Under the pieces are notes generated by a model. The model searched no databases. It worked only from the letters and a program-made list of their open reading frames with translations, and was not told where the DNA came from. Both the position numbers and the translations under genes were made by a program. 64,000 nucleotides of DNA. It comes from Canna indica (lineage: Eukaryota; Streptophyta; Magnoliopsida; Zingiberales; Cannaceae). The stretch lies in NCBI GenBank assembly GCA_034359265.1, contig CP136896.1, positions 4,743,501 to 4,807,500 of the forward strand. The letters run 5' to 3'. Shown here piece by piece: positions 37,944 through 49,433 of the stretch; the stretch's first letter is position 1; each line of letters starts with the position of its first letter.

Positions 37944-38410
37944 AGTTTTATGGAGTCTTTAATTTTGTTAAAATTGAACTTAGTATGTCTAACACTGAAC
38001 CTAAAATAAGTGTGAACATGCATTGTGAATCGAATATTTTCACTTTAATTCAGTCATAATAATGTTGGATTTACTCTTAACGATTTTAGGTTTACAAGCA
38101 TTCATTGTTTCGTTCATGATCCATCAAATTAATAATTCGGACACATGTACTAAGGCTAAACTATTATTATTAGACCTAAAATGATTAATTAACTCGGGAT
38201 ATAAAATAAGAAAATCAATTATATATCACCAATCAATTTGTGGAATGTACCTAGCAATCCATTAATTAATTTAAGCCAAGGGACAAAATCATTTGATTAA
38301 TTAGAAATTTTCCTAAGTATACTCACGTATCAACAAAGAATATTCCTCTTGCACAAACTAGCTATAGCTAAGAGAATTAATTTTCAGTATTTTGATGCCA
38401 CAATTAGTAG

Positions 38411-38773
38411 TAGGGGTGAGCGAGTCGAGTATATTTTTCATGATATTTGAATTATACCTTGTATAGAACTTCTCAGGTTTTAGATTTGGACTTTATTTTA
38501 TTAGGATTTGAAATCAGATTCTACCTGAAATATGTGGTGTAGTATAGATTTTAGATATCCTGTTAGAATTTATTCATTTATATATTTCAGGATATAAGTT
38601 CGAATACTCTGTTGGAATATATTTATTTATAAATTTCAAAATACAAATTTCGAATATCAATTTCAATTTTTTTCTCGGACCCTTTATGAATTTAATTCGG
38701 CTCAACTCAGAATTTATCAAATCAAGTAGATTTTAATCGGGTCTGAGTCTATTGGTACTCATGCCCACCTCTA
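38411..38773. mobile_element. hAT-like MITE, GGGGTGAGC family
   Basis: Terminal repeats TAGGGGTGAGC and the complement of TAGAGGTGGGC; flanks ATTAGTAG and ATTAGAAG differ at one of eight positions. Confidence 0.7.
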
Positions 38774-38867
38774 ATTAGAAGGAGTACATTCCTAATTATT
38801 TCAATTGCCAACCAACCATTATAATGCTAATTAACAACGTTATGGATTAATTATATAAGCTAGCTAA

Positions 38868-38903
<36 letters not shown>

Positions 38904-39928
38904 GAGTACTGCACGTATCCACATTCCATATTTATATATATAATACAAATTGTCACAGAACTATAATTAATGCAACAAGTTAATTACTTGTACTTTTAGC
39001 TTCTCAATTCAAGAATTACTTTGCTTGCCAAATACTTGTGTTGGTCAACCTAGCTAGCTAGAAACAACTCATCTATTTAAACTTGAACTAATGAACAAGT
39101 TATAGATATAAGATTGATTAATTAATCTGTCAACAGTTGTTAATTACTTCATCTGGAGATACATATATAAACTGAGATGATGGCATGCATCATGAATTTA
39201 AAGTAGAAGTAACTGTAGTTTCAATCTTAATAATGCTAAATTCAATCTTAACAATGTTAGATTCGTTAATGCAGGGCTCTATGGTAGTTTTACGGTGACC
39301 TTTATATATCAATTTCCTTGTAATTTTTATAATTAATTTTTTTATTTCTAATTTTTCATATTTAGAGACAAGTAAACATAAAAATTATTCCTAATTAATA
39401 TCTAAAAATAGTTTTAGAGTCAAATCAATTAAATGACTCTGTTGATGATATTTCTATAGCTTAGAGTCAAATCAATTAAATGACTTTGTTATTGTTATTA
39501 TTTCTATAGATCTTTAGGGTCTAATTAAAAATAAATTTTGTGTCTATTAGTCTTTTTTAAAAAAAAAATAGTTTTATAATGTAGCCATTACAAGTCGTAC
39601 ACATAAACATGAAAAGAGACGCATTAAGCACTACAACGAGTGATCAAACCTAAGATCAAAGGCAACATAGCCAGATGTTACTACCACTAGAGCACAAGTG
39701 ATTTCATATGTTTATTAGTCTCTAAATGTGAAGATTTGAAAATAAAAATATAATTTATCTCTAATTTTGTGTCTCTATAGGTCAATTGTATTGTAGTGAT
39801 TTATGATCTAACTATAATTGCTCAACAAACTACATGTAAACCCTCGTACAAACACATTATATATATAACTATATATACTTCAGGTAAACCAAATGGAGGC
39901 GTTAGGTAAACCCTGTGTACACATAACT
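38774..39928. other. AT-rich intergenic region
   Basis: Includes an (AT)n tract at about 38872-38900. No gene seen. Confidence 0.45.
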
Positions 39929-41800
39929 TAGGGGTGAGCGGATTCGGGTACTATGTATTTTTCATTATACCCGGACTCTACCCTGTATACGTAGGGCCAG
40001 TTCTTAGGTATTGGACATGGACCCTATCATGTTGGGACCTAGAATCGGATCCTACTCGGAACCTGTGGTGTAGTATAAGTTTTGGGTACCCTATTAGAAT
40101 ATGTTCATTAGGTTCCAAAGTACAAATTCCAGGTAGCATATATGTTGGTATTAGTAGTGTGCCCTAGGCCAATGGAATAATATTCTTATCGCTACTTTCC
40201 TTTCTAATAAATGGAACATCTTGTTATTTATTGTGAGCATAATTTGACTTGATAAGGGATTCCTTGAACAGTAGATTCCGCCTAATAATCATCAAGTACG
40301 AGACTTGATAGCAAAATTCTAAGGCAGTTGGAATCCTATATATTCTATACAATCCCTAGTCAGTCATTATCTTAGAACGATAATGAATGAAGACTAATAT
40401 GCAATCTAACTAACAATGATCATATTTTATTAGACATGAATATGTGATATTAAAGTCAGATCATAGACACACATTGGAGAATATGATATTGGATAGACCC
40501 ACTTCGAGAATACTACATGAATTATATCAATAGTATATCTCATAGCGGTAGTGATACGTCAGTCTTCTAACCTGATGTTACCATAGATTCCTACATGAGA
40601 AATTCTGTGTTTTGACCTAGTATAACATTATCTTAATTTAATCAGATGGTAATAATGACTACAATTGAACATAGAATGAATAATGTAGAGAATATTGTGG
40701 CCATGAAGGAATTTATCACTCTCGTATATGAGAGAGATATCTCTGGGCCCCTTGATGAGTATGACTGAGAAAATGCATGGTCGTGCTCAAATGAATTGAT
40801 GAGTATTAATGTCATTTGCTAAGTCAGTCTACTCAGGAATCAAGAAATCAGATTGAGCAATATAAGAATTATGTAATCCACGCCTTATTCTCGATCCAGA
40901 TATCGCATGACAAAAGGACAAAGTATCATAATGTGAGTTAGGTTGCTCAGATCACCGATCGACCTCACTTGACTTGGGTAGTCATAATGTCTTGCTAGAG
41001 GCCACTTATGACTTGTGGGTTACAAATGAGTTTTGGACCCACTACCAACGTTAAGTAAACCTACAGGGTCGCACACATAGGGCGAACCTAATTGGACTTT
41101 GGGTTACGTTCATCGGATTGGATATGCATTATAAGTAAAGTAATCGATTAATTCTCTCTTGATATTTATTTTTGCGAATTGATTTCCAATTTGAAAAGGA
41201 GCTTTCAAGTCAGAATTAATTATTCTAAAATTTAAATGCGATTTAAAATTGAAATTATGTTGATTATAATTTAGGTAATGTATCTTTGATAATCGTTATT
41301 AAAGGATACATTATATTCGACATCTTGAATTTAGAAAATTCGTCATTGGCAATTATTATTCAGGATATATTTTATTCAAGCATTAAAATCCTTTTAAGAT
41401 TCTAGATATGGGTTTGAATTAATCAATGGATGAAAAGACTTGATCAATATGATTGACGTGTCTATAAATACCTGATGGGTAGAAGATCATCTCCTAGTAG
41501 TTGTCGACCTCTTTGGACTTGCGGAGCAGAAGACGAAGTTCGGTCTTCAAAGGTTATAACTTCTGACATAGAATTGATTTAACCGAGATGCATGAATCCG
41601 CTTGAGTAGATGATTTATTTATTCTTCCGTTGCATGTAAAATTTTTTGTTGCTTTCACGGTCCTCGCTAACCCAACAATTGGAACATATTCATTTATAGG
41701 TTCGGAGTATCCTATTGGAATCTATTTTTAGGGTGCAAGTTTTGGGTACCGATTTCGAGTATTGGTTCCAGTTTCGATTTTGGGTACCCGGTGTTGGACC
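39929..41800. mobile_element. hAT MITE (GGGGTGAGC family) split by an LTR insertion
   Basis: The left part 39929-40142 starts TAGGGGTGAGCGG and matches the intact copy at 60720-61197. The match resumes at 41678 (GGAACATATTCATTTA) up to GTACCCGGTGTTGGACC near 41800. The right terminal repeat is missing. Confidence 0.7.
40143..41677. mobile_element. Probable solo LTR (1.5 kb)
   Basis: Begins TGTTGG and ends CCAACA, the short inverted repeat of LTRs, has a TATA-like CTATAAATACC near 41462, and interrupts a MITE. No coding sequence and no second LTR are present. The five bases on each side (ATATA and ATTGG) do not match, so the insertion has been altered or the ends are slightly misplaced. Confidence 0.55.
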
Positions 41801-43774
41801 ATGAACCTTTTTTTTTGCCTTTAGGATTTATTTATTTTTTGTGTTGAAAAGGTTCAAGTAAATGGACTCAATAAACTAAATTAAAAGGTATCATCAATAA
41901 GAATGACAAAGAAGAGAAGTATTCATGAATATAAAGATACTGGATCAATATCCGATAAAATCATATTTAATTATTTTAGTTATCTAAATATGAAATACTA
42001 TTAAAAAGAAAATTTGCCAGTTTAACAACAAAGTCAACATTCAAAGAATAAAAGAATAAGTATTTTATACTTAATTCAGTTGATGAGATGAGATGGCAAT
42101 CGGAGAGGATGATAGTGCACATTAATTTCAAACTTAGTGATGGTCTAAATTCAATATATATATATACATACTGGATTAGCATTTTCGGCTCGATCGGATC
42201 AAGCCCAAAAGCATTCATGCTCATGAACTAGATTCAAGTCAAGCCAAACATCTCTTGGCTCGGGAGCTCCATCCGGCTATACAAGGACACACATCATTCA
42301 TTTATTATTATAAATTTGGTATGTAGTAATGAACTCGACATCTTCGGAATCAACATCGACTCGTTCTGAGCATATCATCGTGAGATTCATGAAGAAATTA
42401 TCACCTGAGACATCTCTATCATGCACTATATATAAACGGACATGAGACACATCAAGTATACTCTCGATTTTAATTTCATATTCATCGTACCATATATGAA
42501 ATTCCTTCTTACTTAAGCGTCAAATTGTCTTTATAGCTCCCACATCGGAGTCGCACTGGACCATATATCAAATTGTCTTTATAGCTCGATTTTAATTTCA
42601 TATTCATCGTACCATATATGAAATTCCTTCTATTTCAAGATTGAGACTATAACACCTTATCTTGATTTTTATTGTAAATATGGTTATCAAGGAAGCTCTC
42701 TGTAATATTATTTAAAGTTGAAGGCGGCACAAGTTGATCAGTTTAATTGATCATATTAATTAATTAATTAATTAACAAAATACCTGATTATTAATTCTAA
42801 CCACATTCAACCATAGCAATTAAATTAATAATTAGGCAACATCAGTAATTATTTAAAGTTATCCCATTTTCTTTCTCTTCAATACGGCAACCCTAGCTAT
42901 CAATTAAAAATAATTCAAACAAAAACTGAAAGTATAAAGCTGTCTGTTCATTAATTAATTTACATCAAGACACAAAAAATACTATGCTTTTAATTCACAC
43001 TAGTACTTATTCTTTGCGTAATTAATTAAATTAGTTAATTAGAAAAGTTCTTAATTGTATTTTAATATTTGCCTTAATTCCTTCTCAAAGTCTACGTAGT
43101 ACTTAATTCCATGAGGTAGCAAAAGGGGCAATTTTTTTTTTTTGGTGCCAAAACTTAAAACTTGGATTATTATTGACTGAACTACACCAAAACTCACAAA
43201 GTCATTACATAATATTATAATCAAATCCCGGAGGTTGGGATAATGTCCAGATCTTTACATAATTTGTTGCCCTGCGGATAGCTTTATTAGTTTTACGATA
43301 ACAAAAAAATAAATTGAGCATTACAACTTGAGCTTAATAATAACATTTGATGAAAGAAACCCCGAATTTGACATAGAACCGTAGTATGATTATCATTGAC
43401 AATATCGTACAATAGTCTTCGAGTTGGTTTCAATCACCACCCTGGGTAGATTGTTGGCTTGGATAAATTGTAAAGCTACTTAATTTTATTGTTGTGGCTT
43501 CAACATGTAGAGCTAAATTACTTTTAAGAAATAAAGCTTTAGCGACAAATGCCTTGATGATCTCTAACAATGAAATCGTAGAAATTGATGGGCTCAACTC
43601 ATTATCCAAGCATCTAAGTCGATCGTCGATGCACAAAAGAAAAGCCAGGTTCCAGCACATTCTTGTCCACGTACGGCCGGTGCTGGCCCCATTGCACGTC
43701 GAAACACAAAAGGAGCATATTAAAAATACAATTTTTAGAATATAATCCAGTTGTACCTTAATAAATATTATAAT
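41801..43774. other. AT-rich intergenic region
   Basis: A partial tandem duplication at about 42463-42640 repeats TTAATTTCATATTCATCGTA and CAAATTGTCTTTATAGCTC. No gene supported. Confidence 0.45.
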
Positions 43775-43920
43775 CACTACAAGAAACTCGCTCCCGCTAT
43801 TGTCAACCACTTTCCGCCGCCTTTGCAGGCGTCTATATTTTTTTTTAAATATTTCGGCTGACATAAGCGTCAGAAATTTATACGAAATTGGCGTAAGAAT
43901 TCTAATGATTTCTTGTAGTG
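43775..43920. mobile_element. Miniature CACTA element
   Basis: 146 bp with perfect terminal repeats CACTACAAGAAA/TTTCTTGTAGTG and a 3-base target duplication AAT (43772-43774, 43921-43923), both as expected for the CACTA (En/Spm) superfamily. Confidence 0.93.
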
Positions 43921-43923
43921 AAT

Positions 43924-44714
43924 GGTCACTTGTAGACTAATTAAACTGTATATAATTATTTACAGAAAATAACAAGGATCACGATATCTACAGTGGATAA
44001 GCATGCATGCATTATCTATCTTCCAAAGACGACAACGACATATGGCCAATTAATTCCTCTCGTGCATACTAATATACATTATGCTATTTATATGTGAATT
44101 AATTTAAGTATTTCTATACAGTTTGTCTTCTTTAATACTAATACAAAATAGAGAAAGTCAGTCAATTAATTATTAATTGCAACAAGTTAATCAATGACTG
44201 GGGTTGCATTTATATATACTTGTACAGTTGTACATGCATGTTGATCCACCTAGAATATATATTAATTATTTCGAACATATTAATTAGTGAACAAGTTAAC
44301 ATAGATATATAATTAGTTAGCATGTCAACAGTACGTTGTGACCTAGCTATGGACGAGTTTATATATATATATATATATATAATCAACAAGATAATGTAGA
44401 TCCACATGTTCATGGCTTGGAGATGAATCAACATGTGACCTAGATGTGAATTTTTTTTAGATTCCACATGTTCATGGCTTGGAGATGAATGATTTGGCAT
44501 GAGAGGAACCTTATAGAAACGTGGCAATTACTGCAGCAAAAACATTTGCACAAACTTCTCAACTCTTAATTGTACCTGTTATATGTTGCTACTGTGCTTT
44601 CCTTGCAGGATCTGTGTTTTTTTATGGCTGCAAATTTTGTTCTTTGTTTCTTGTTTTCCTCTCCTACTCTCTTCCAATTAGATTTATTCACCTCTCCTGA
44701 ATTAATACAATCGG
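43924..44714. other. AT-rich intergenic region
   Basis: ATTCCACATGTTCATGGCTTGGAGATGAA-like segments recur at about 44398 and 44460, a small direct duplication. No gene. Confidence 0.4.
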
Positions 44715-45180
44715 TTAAGGATGATTTTTGCCTTCGAATTATTGAAAATAGGGTAAAAATACTCATAAACTCTTTTTTTTTTTTTTTTTACTTTTAAATA
44801 AACGAAAACAGTTGAAAAATGCACTCGAATTATTAGAAATGAGTAAAAATACCCTTAAACTTATTTTTTATAGATTTTTTACCCTTAGACAAACGAAAAT
44901 AATTAAAAAATATTAATATTTTTACCCATTTCTAAGAAAAAAACTCTTTCTACCTTTAGACATGGGTAAAAATACTGGTATTTTTTAACTATTTTCGTTT
45001 GTCTAAGGATAGAAAAATTATCAAAAAAAAAATTAAAAATATTTTTATTCATTTCTAATAGTTCGAGGATATTTTTTAATCATTTTTGTTTGTTTGATGA
45101 TAAAAATTAATCAAAAAAGAGTTTAAGAATATTTTTATCATATTTTCAATAGTTCGATGACACGCAAAAATCACCCTTAA
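44715..45180. mobile_element. Long palindromic MITE
   Basis: Ends TTAAGGATGATTTTTGC and the complement of TTAAGGGTGATTTTTGC; the inverted homology continues inward over much of the element (CTCATAAACTC, ACCCATTTCTAA and their complements). TTA is present at both edges. No coding capacity. Confidence 0.75.
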
Positions 45181-45511
45181 TCATTTCTCAAAGGAATGCC
45201 AACCTATGGATGAGTTTATATGTCTCCATCATACTTTAGAGTGCAAATTAAGATTCCAATTATCTATGCCACGTGGCATGATCACAACTGATGGACCCCA
45301 TCCATCCTATGTGAAAGCTAGCTCATCCGCAACTTGCAGCCACATGAATTGAATTAATTTTTCTACGCCAAATTAATTAAGAGTACGTGCCTGGAGATGG
45401 CCGACCTCTGATTACTTTTCTTGCACAACTATGTGATCAATTAGAATTAGTTAAGGCTGGAAGAATTAAGAATCATTCTAAGAAGTGATATATATTAGTT
45501 AAGCAATATGC

Positions 45512-45523
45512 ATATATAAATAC
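45512..45523 (+). promoter_or_regulatory. TATA box of the patatin-like gene
   Basis: ATATATAAATAC 46 bases before the start codon, with a CTTCATCACAGAGG leader between. Confidence 0.6.
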
Positions 45524-45568
45524 CCTTGTAGCTACTGTGATCACCGTCGTCTTCATCACAGAGGTACA

Positions 45569-47208
45569 ATGGCACAAAATTCTGCTAACCCTGAAGAAAC
45601 CAGCGAGAAGATGGTGACTGTTCTAAGCATAGATGGAGGTGGCGTGAGAGGGATTATTCCAGCAACCATCCTCGCCTTTCTTGAAGCCACGCTCCAAGTA
45701 TGTATATTTATATATATACATCACTTTTCTTTTATCAGATTTCATTTAGCTAGTAGCCTAGTACATACTGTTGTTTTTTGTAGGAAATCGATGGTCGACC
45801 GGATGCAAGAATAGCAGACTACTTCGATGTGATTGCCGGAACGAGCACAGGAGGCCTTATTACCGCCATGCTTGCTGCACCAGATGACAATAACCGGCCA
45901 CTTTTTGCTGCACAAGATATTGTTCAGTTTTATCTCGACAACAGCCCCAAGATTTTCCCACAAAAAAAGTATATTTTCTCTTATATATAGAAAGATCTAA
46001 AGAAGTTAAGTTATATATATATATATAGAGAGAGAGAGAGATGTAGATGAAGTGAATTAACAAGTCTCTTCCTGATATGATTGAATGCATGCAGTGCTGG
46101 TTTTCTGAATCCACTCTCGAATTTGGTGGGTGCCCTAGTTGGCCCCAGGTATGATGGCAAGTACTTGCACTCCATAATTGAGGAAGGATTTGGTGAAAGG
46201 AGGATCGGCCAAACATTGACCAACATAGTTGTTCCCACTTTCGACATCAAGCTTCTTCAACCCACCATCTTCTCAACCTTCGAGGTCAGTTCACATGTCA
46301 ATATGTCATTGATTTGATCCCGTTTCATTAATTATGGCCTAATTACAACGAGTTATGTATGTATAGGCAAGGACAGTAACCTCAAAAGATGCTCGTCTCT
46401 CGGACATTTGCATCGGCACTTCAGCAGCTCCGACGTATCTTCCAGGCCATTACTTTGCGACCGAAGATGATGCAGGAAATGCTCGTGAATTCAATCTTAT
46501 CGATGGTAGTGTGGCTGCAAACAATCCTGTAAGTCTTCTCTACCGTCGTCATTTAATTGGTCAACCGGATTCAGAAAGATGATTCATGCATGATTACCAC
46601 TTGACAGACTTTAGCTGCGATGAACCAAGTGGCGAAGTATATCTTCGCAGCAAATCCTGATTTCCTTCCATTGAAGTACGACAAGGTGCTGGTGATTTCT
46701 CTGGGGACGGGCACTAAGAAAGAAGAGGGAGGATTTAGCGCGCAGGAGAGTGCAAAGTGGGGTGTGCTGTCTTGGCTGATCAACAATAGCACTTCTCCTC
46801 TCATCGACATCTTCTCGCAAGGGAGCGCAGACATGGTGGACATCCATGCGTCTGTTCTCTTTAGGGCTCTTGATTCCGATCAGAACTACCTTCGCATACA
46901 AGTAAGATCTGATATATATTTAATCGTACTTTTAGCTTGTAATTAAATTGAAATGAGAAAATAAAAATGGTGGTTCGACGCGCGAGCAGGAAGATGGCCT
47001 GACCGGAGACGCTGCGTCGGTGGACATATCGACGCCGGAGAACTTAAACAACCTGTTAAACATCGGGAATAATCTTCTGACGAAACCAGTGTCGAGAGTC
47101 AACCTTGACACCGGCGTATACGAGGCAGTTGAAGGAGAAGGCACAAACCAGGATGCCCTCACTCGCTTTGCAAGCCAGCTCTCCGCGCAAAGGCAGCTGA
47201 GGAATTGA
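45569..47208 (+). CDS. Patatin-like phospholipase (lipid acyl hydrolase)
   Basis: Six exons join in phase with GT-AG introns: 45569-45697, 45784-45968, 46095-46284, 46367-46528, 46608-46901 and 46990-47208 (392 residues). Features of the plant PLP family: the oxyanion loop [13 protein letters not shown] near residue 20, the nucleophile elbow GTSTGG (Ser, about residue 63), and the catalytic Asp in [11 protein letters not shown] in exon 4, with Ser in place of the more usual Gly after the Asp-Gly. [20 protein letters not shown] and [10 protein letters not shown] are further family blocks. No signal peptide is evident, so a soluble cytosolic or membrane-associated enzyme cleaving galactolipids and phospholipids is likely; relatives act in defence and lipid turnover. 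Complete, with TATA box upstream and AATAAA downstream. Confidence 0.95.
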
Positions 47209-47227
47209 ACACTTCGCCGCTACGTAT

Positions 47228-47233
47228 AATAAA
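47228..47233 (+). terminator. Poly(A) signal of the patatin-like gene
   Basis: AATAAA 20 bases after the stop codon. Confidence 0.5.
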
Positions 47234-47919
47234 CAACTGAATCATCATTTGTTGTGTGGTGTAGAATAATTATATATGTGCATTAGAATTGGATATATTC
47301 TTGTGTTGGTGATTTCATTATATTGCAAGGAAATAAGCATTGAATTAATTGAAAAAATAGTTCTTGCCTGTCCACGCGATTCTAGAGACCTGCAATGATA
47401 TTCTGACGCTCAAGTAATTAAGAATGAATTTAAGATGATGGGTATGAATTGAAATCGAGAGTATGATGTGTGTTGTGTCCGTTTTATGAGCAGGTCCGAG
47501 ATGTCTAGGACGATATATGATTTCTCCCAGAATATCACAACGATATGCCCGAAATGAGTCGAAGTTTATTTCAAAGATAACAGACTCATTATTTTTGAAT
47601 CTCTGATAATTCATGAAGTATATATATATATATCCTTATTTGGCTGGGTGAAGCCCTCAACCTAAATTGTGGTTGGTTCATGAGAGTGGGCGCATCCGGC
47701 CAGGTCAAAGAGCTAGCTAGTCTCGTGTATATATATATATATTTCTAGATATATAACAATAACTATTAGTAAAATATAATAACTTTAATTAATTTAGAAT
47801 AAACATGTTAGCTTGACTAGCTAGTGAGAATTATATATTAGCTAACATATTAAAAATCCTCCATTTTTGTACAAAATTCAAATGTAATCATAAATAAAAA
47901 TAATTATGGCATCTTTAGT
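47234..47919. other. Intergenic spacer
   Basis: AT-rich with short (AT)n runs; no gene seen. Confidence 0.4.
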
Positions 47920-48489
47920 TAGGGGTGTGCATGGATATCAGGTAGACCCGAAACCTATTGGAACCGACCCGATTGGGTAGGTTTCGGGTAGACCCGAATT
48001 AAATTCAGGTAGGGTCCGAGATAAAAATTTAGGAATCGGTTAAAATCGATTCCGGTTCAGCTTTCGGTTCCGGATCCAACACATCGGTTATCCGGAATCG
48101 AAACCGAAACCTGTACCTTGGAAATTGTTCATTACAAATTTCAATGTACAAGTTTCAACATGGTACTCTATTAGAACTTGTATATTTATAAATTTCAGAA
48201 CATGTTCCAATAGGGTACGTACCCTGTTGGAGCTTGTTCATTTACAGAAATGTGTTCATTTATAAATTCCAAAATAGGCACCAACAGAGTACCCTATTGG
48301 AACATGTAAATGTACAGGTTCCAACAGGGTACCTAGAATCGAAATCAGAACCTATGATTCTAGCTGGTAGGGTCTAGTTCCAGGTTCTAACAAGATAACA
48401 TCTTGTTTCAAAACTTAGGAACTTGTCCTATATAGAGTAGGGTTTGGGTATCATGAAAAATATAGGATACTCGGACCCGCTCACCCTTA
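47920..48489. mobile_element. hAT MITE (GGGGTGAGC family), reverse orientation
   Basis: Starts TAGGGGTGTGCATGG and ends with the complement of TAAGGGTGAGCGGG; flanks TCTTTAGT and TATTTAGT match at seven of eight positions. The interior contains the family's repeated GGAACATGTTC-like and CAACAGGGTACC-like blocks. Confidence 0.8.
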
Positions 48490-48782
48490 TATTTAGTTGT
48501 TGGAATAAATAAAAAATGGAATAGACTATGAATAGCTATTCGATTGTTTGGTTAGCATAAGTAATATAGAATAGACAAGGAATAGAGACAAAATGATCAC
48601 AAAAAAAAATAAAAGCATGAATGAAATTTCAAGCGTCTAGCACATGCGATGGTTTGAAACCAACGCCTGAAATTGGCAAGCGCTAGTATTTGAGAAATCG
48701 GCGACAATATGGCACCGATTTCTCTAATTAAGGCGCTAGCTCCATGATGGCACTGATTTATTCCCATGTTGGTGTCGATTCC
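48490..48782. other. Fragments of Tourist-like MITE and unknown repeat
   Basis: 48495-48600 resembles the GGAATAG/TGTTTGGTTAGCATAAG MITEs in the SDN introns. The following sequence (AAGCGCTAGTATTTGAG) may share a source with the stretch just right of 52309 (CATGCGCTAACTTATG), suggesting the retroelement nest split it. Confidence 0.4.
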
Positions 48783-49305
48783 TGTAATACTCCGATTTAG
48801 TCCAACATCGGGAGTATGTTGGATGTGGCCTTGGCTTATAAGGCTTGATGAGTGTGCTATTATCAACTTCAGCTTAAGTATTTTAATTATGCCAATAGGT
48901 TGGTCTATGAAGTTGATGGGTCAATTATCCCATCAATCGAGTTGCAACAAATGGTATCAGAGCATGACCTAGTCCTAGGCATGGTGAGGGAGCCTATATG
49001 AGAAAGGGCTGCCCGGGTGATGGGGTGGAGCCGCTACTAGGTTAGGCCTCACATGCCGCCGACTTGGGTGTGATTCTGGGCTATGTGTTAGACTCGAGTT
49101 GAATCTTGACGAGGACGTCAAGACATAAGTGGGGGAGATTTTAATACCCCGATTTAGTCCCACACCGAGAGTATATTGGATGTGGCCTTGCTTATAAGGC
49201 TTGATGGGTGTGCTACCATCAACTTCAGCTTAAGCATTTTAATTAGACCAATAGGTTGGTCTATGAAGTTGATGGGTCAATTATCCCATCAAGCGGATTC
49301 TAACA
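48783..49305 (+). mobile_element. TRIM-type LTR retroelement 1
   Basis: Two LTRs of about 166 bases (48783-48949, 49140-49305; TG...TAACA or GCAACA ends) flank only about 190 bases. Right after the first LTR is a canonical tRNA-Met primer site TGGTATCAGAGC (48952-48963); a polypurine tract GTGGGGGAGA precedes the second LTR. No coding sequence: a terminal-repeat retrotransposon in miniature. Confidence 0.85.
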
Positions 49306-49433
49306 TTTTAATTGGCCTTGGCTTTTCGCACTAACCTAGGAGTAGGCCCAGGGGGATGTTCGTGTTGACCAGCACGTTCTTCCTGAGACAGGTACTCAAA
49401 TTTGAGGGACTAAATTTCTTTAGGTGGAGAGAA
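49306..49433 (+). pseudogene. Ty3/gypsy polyprotein end and polypurine tract
   Basis: The sequence FEGLNFFRWRE (near 49400-49432) resembles the usual end of Ty3-type polyproteins (FEGRNF/LRGEN), followed by AGGTGGAGAG as polypurine tract directly before an LTR. Confidence 0.6.

Noticed and set aside
43430..43864. Possible LINE RNase H remnant on the minus strand
   Set aside because: A few residues resemble the domain, but no catalytic residues or framework could be aligned, and the frame runs into the mini-CACTA.
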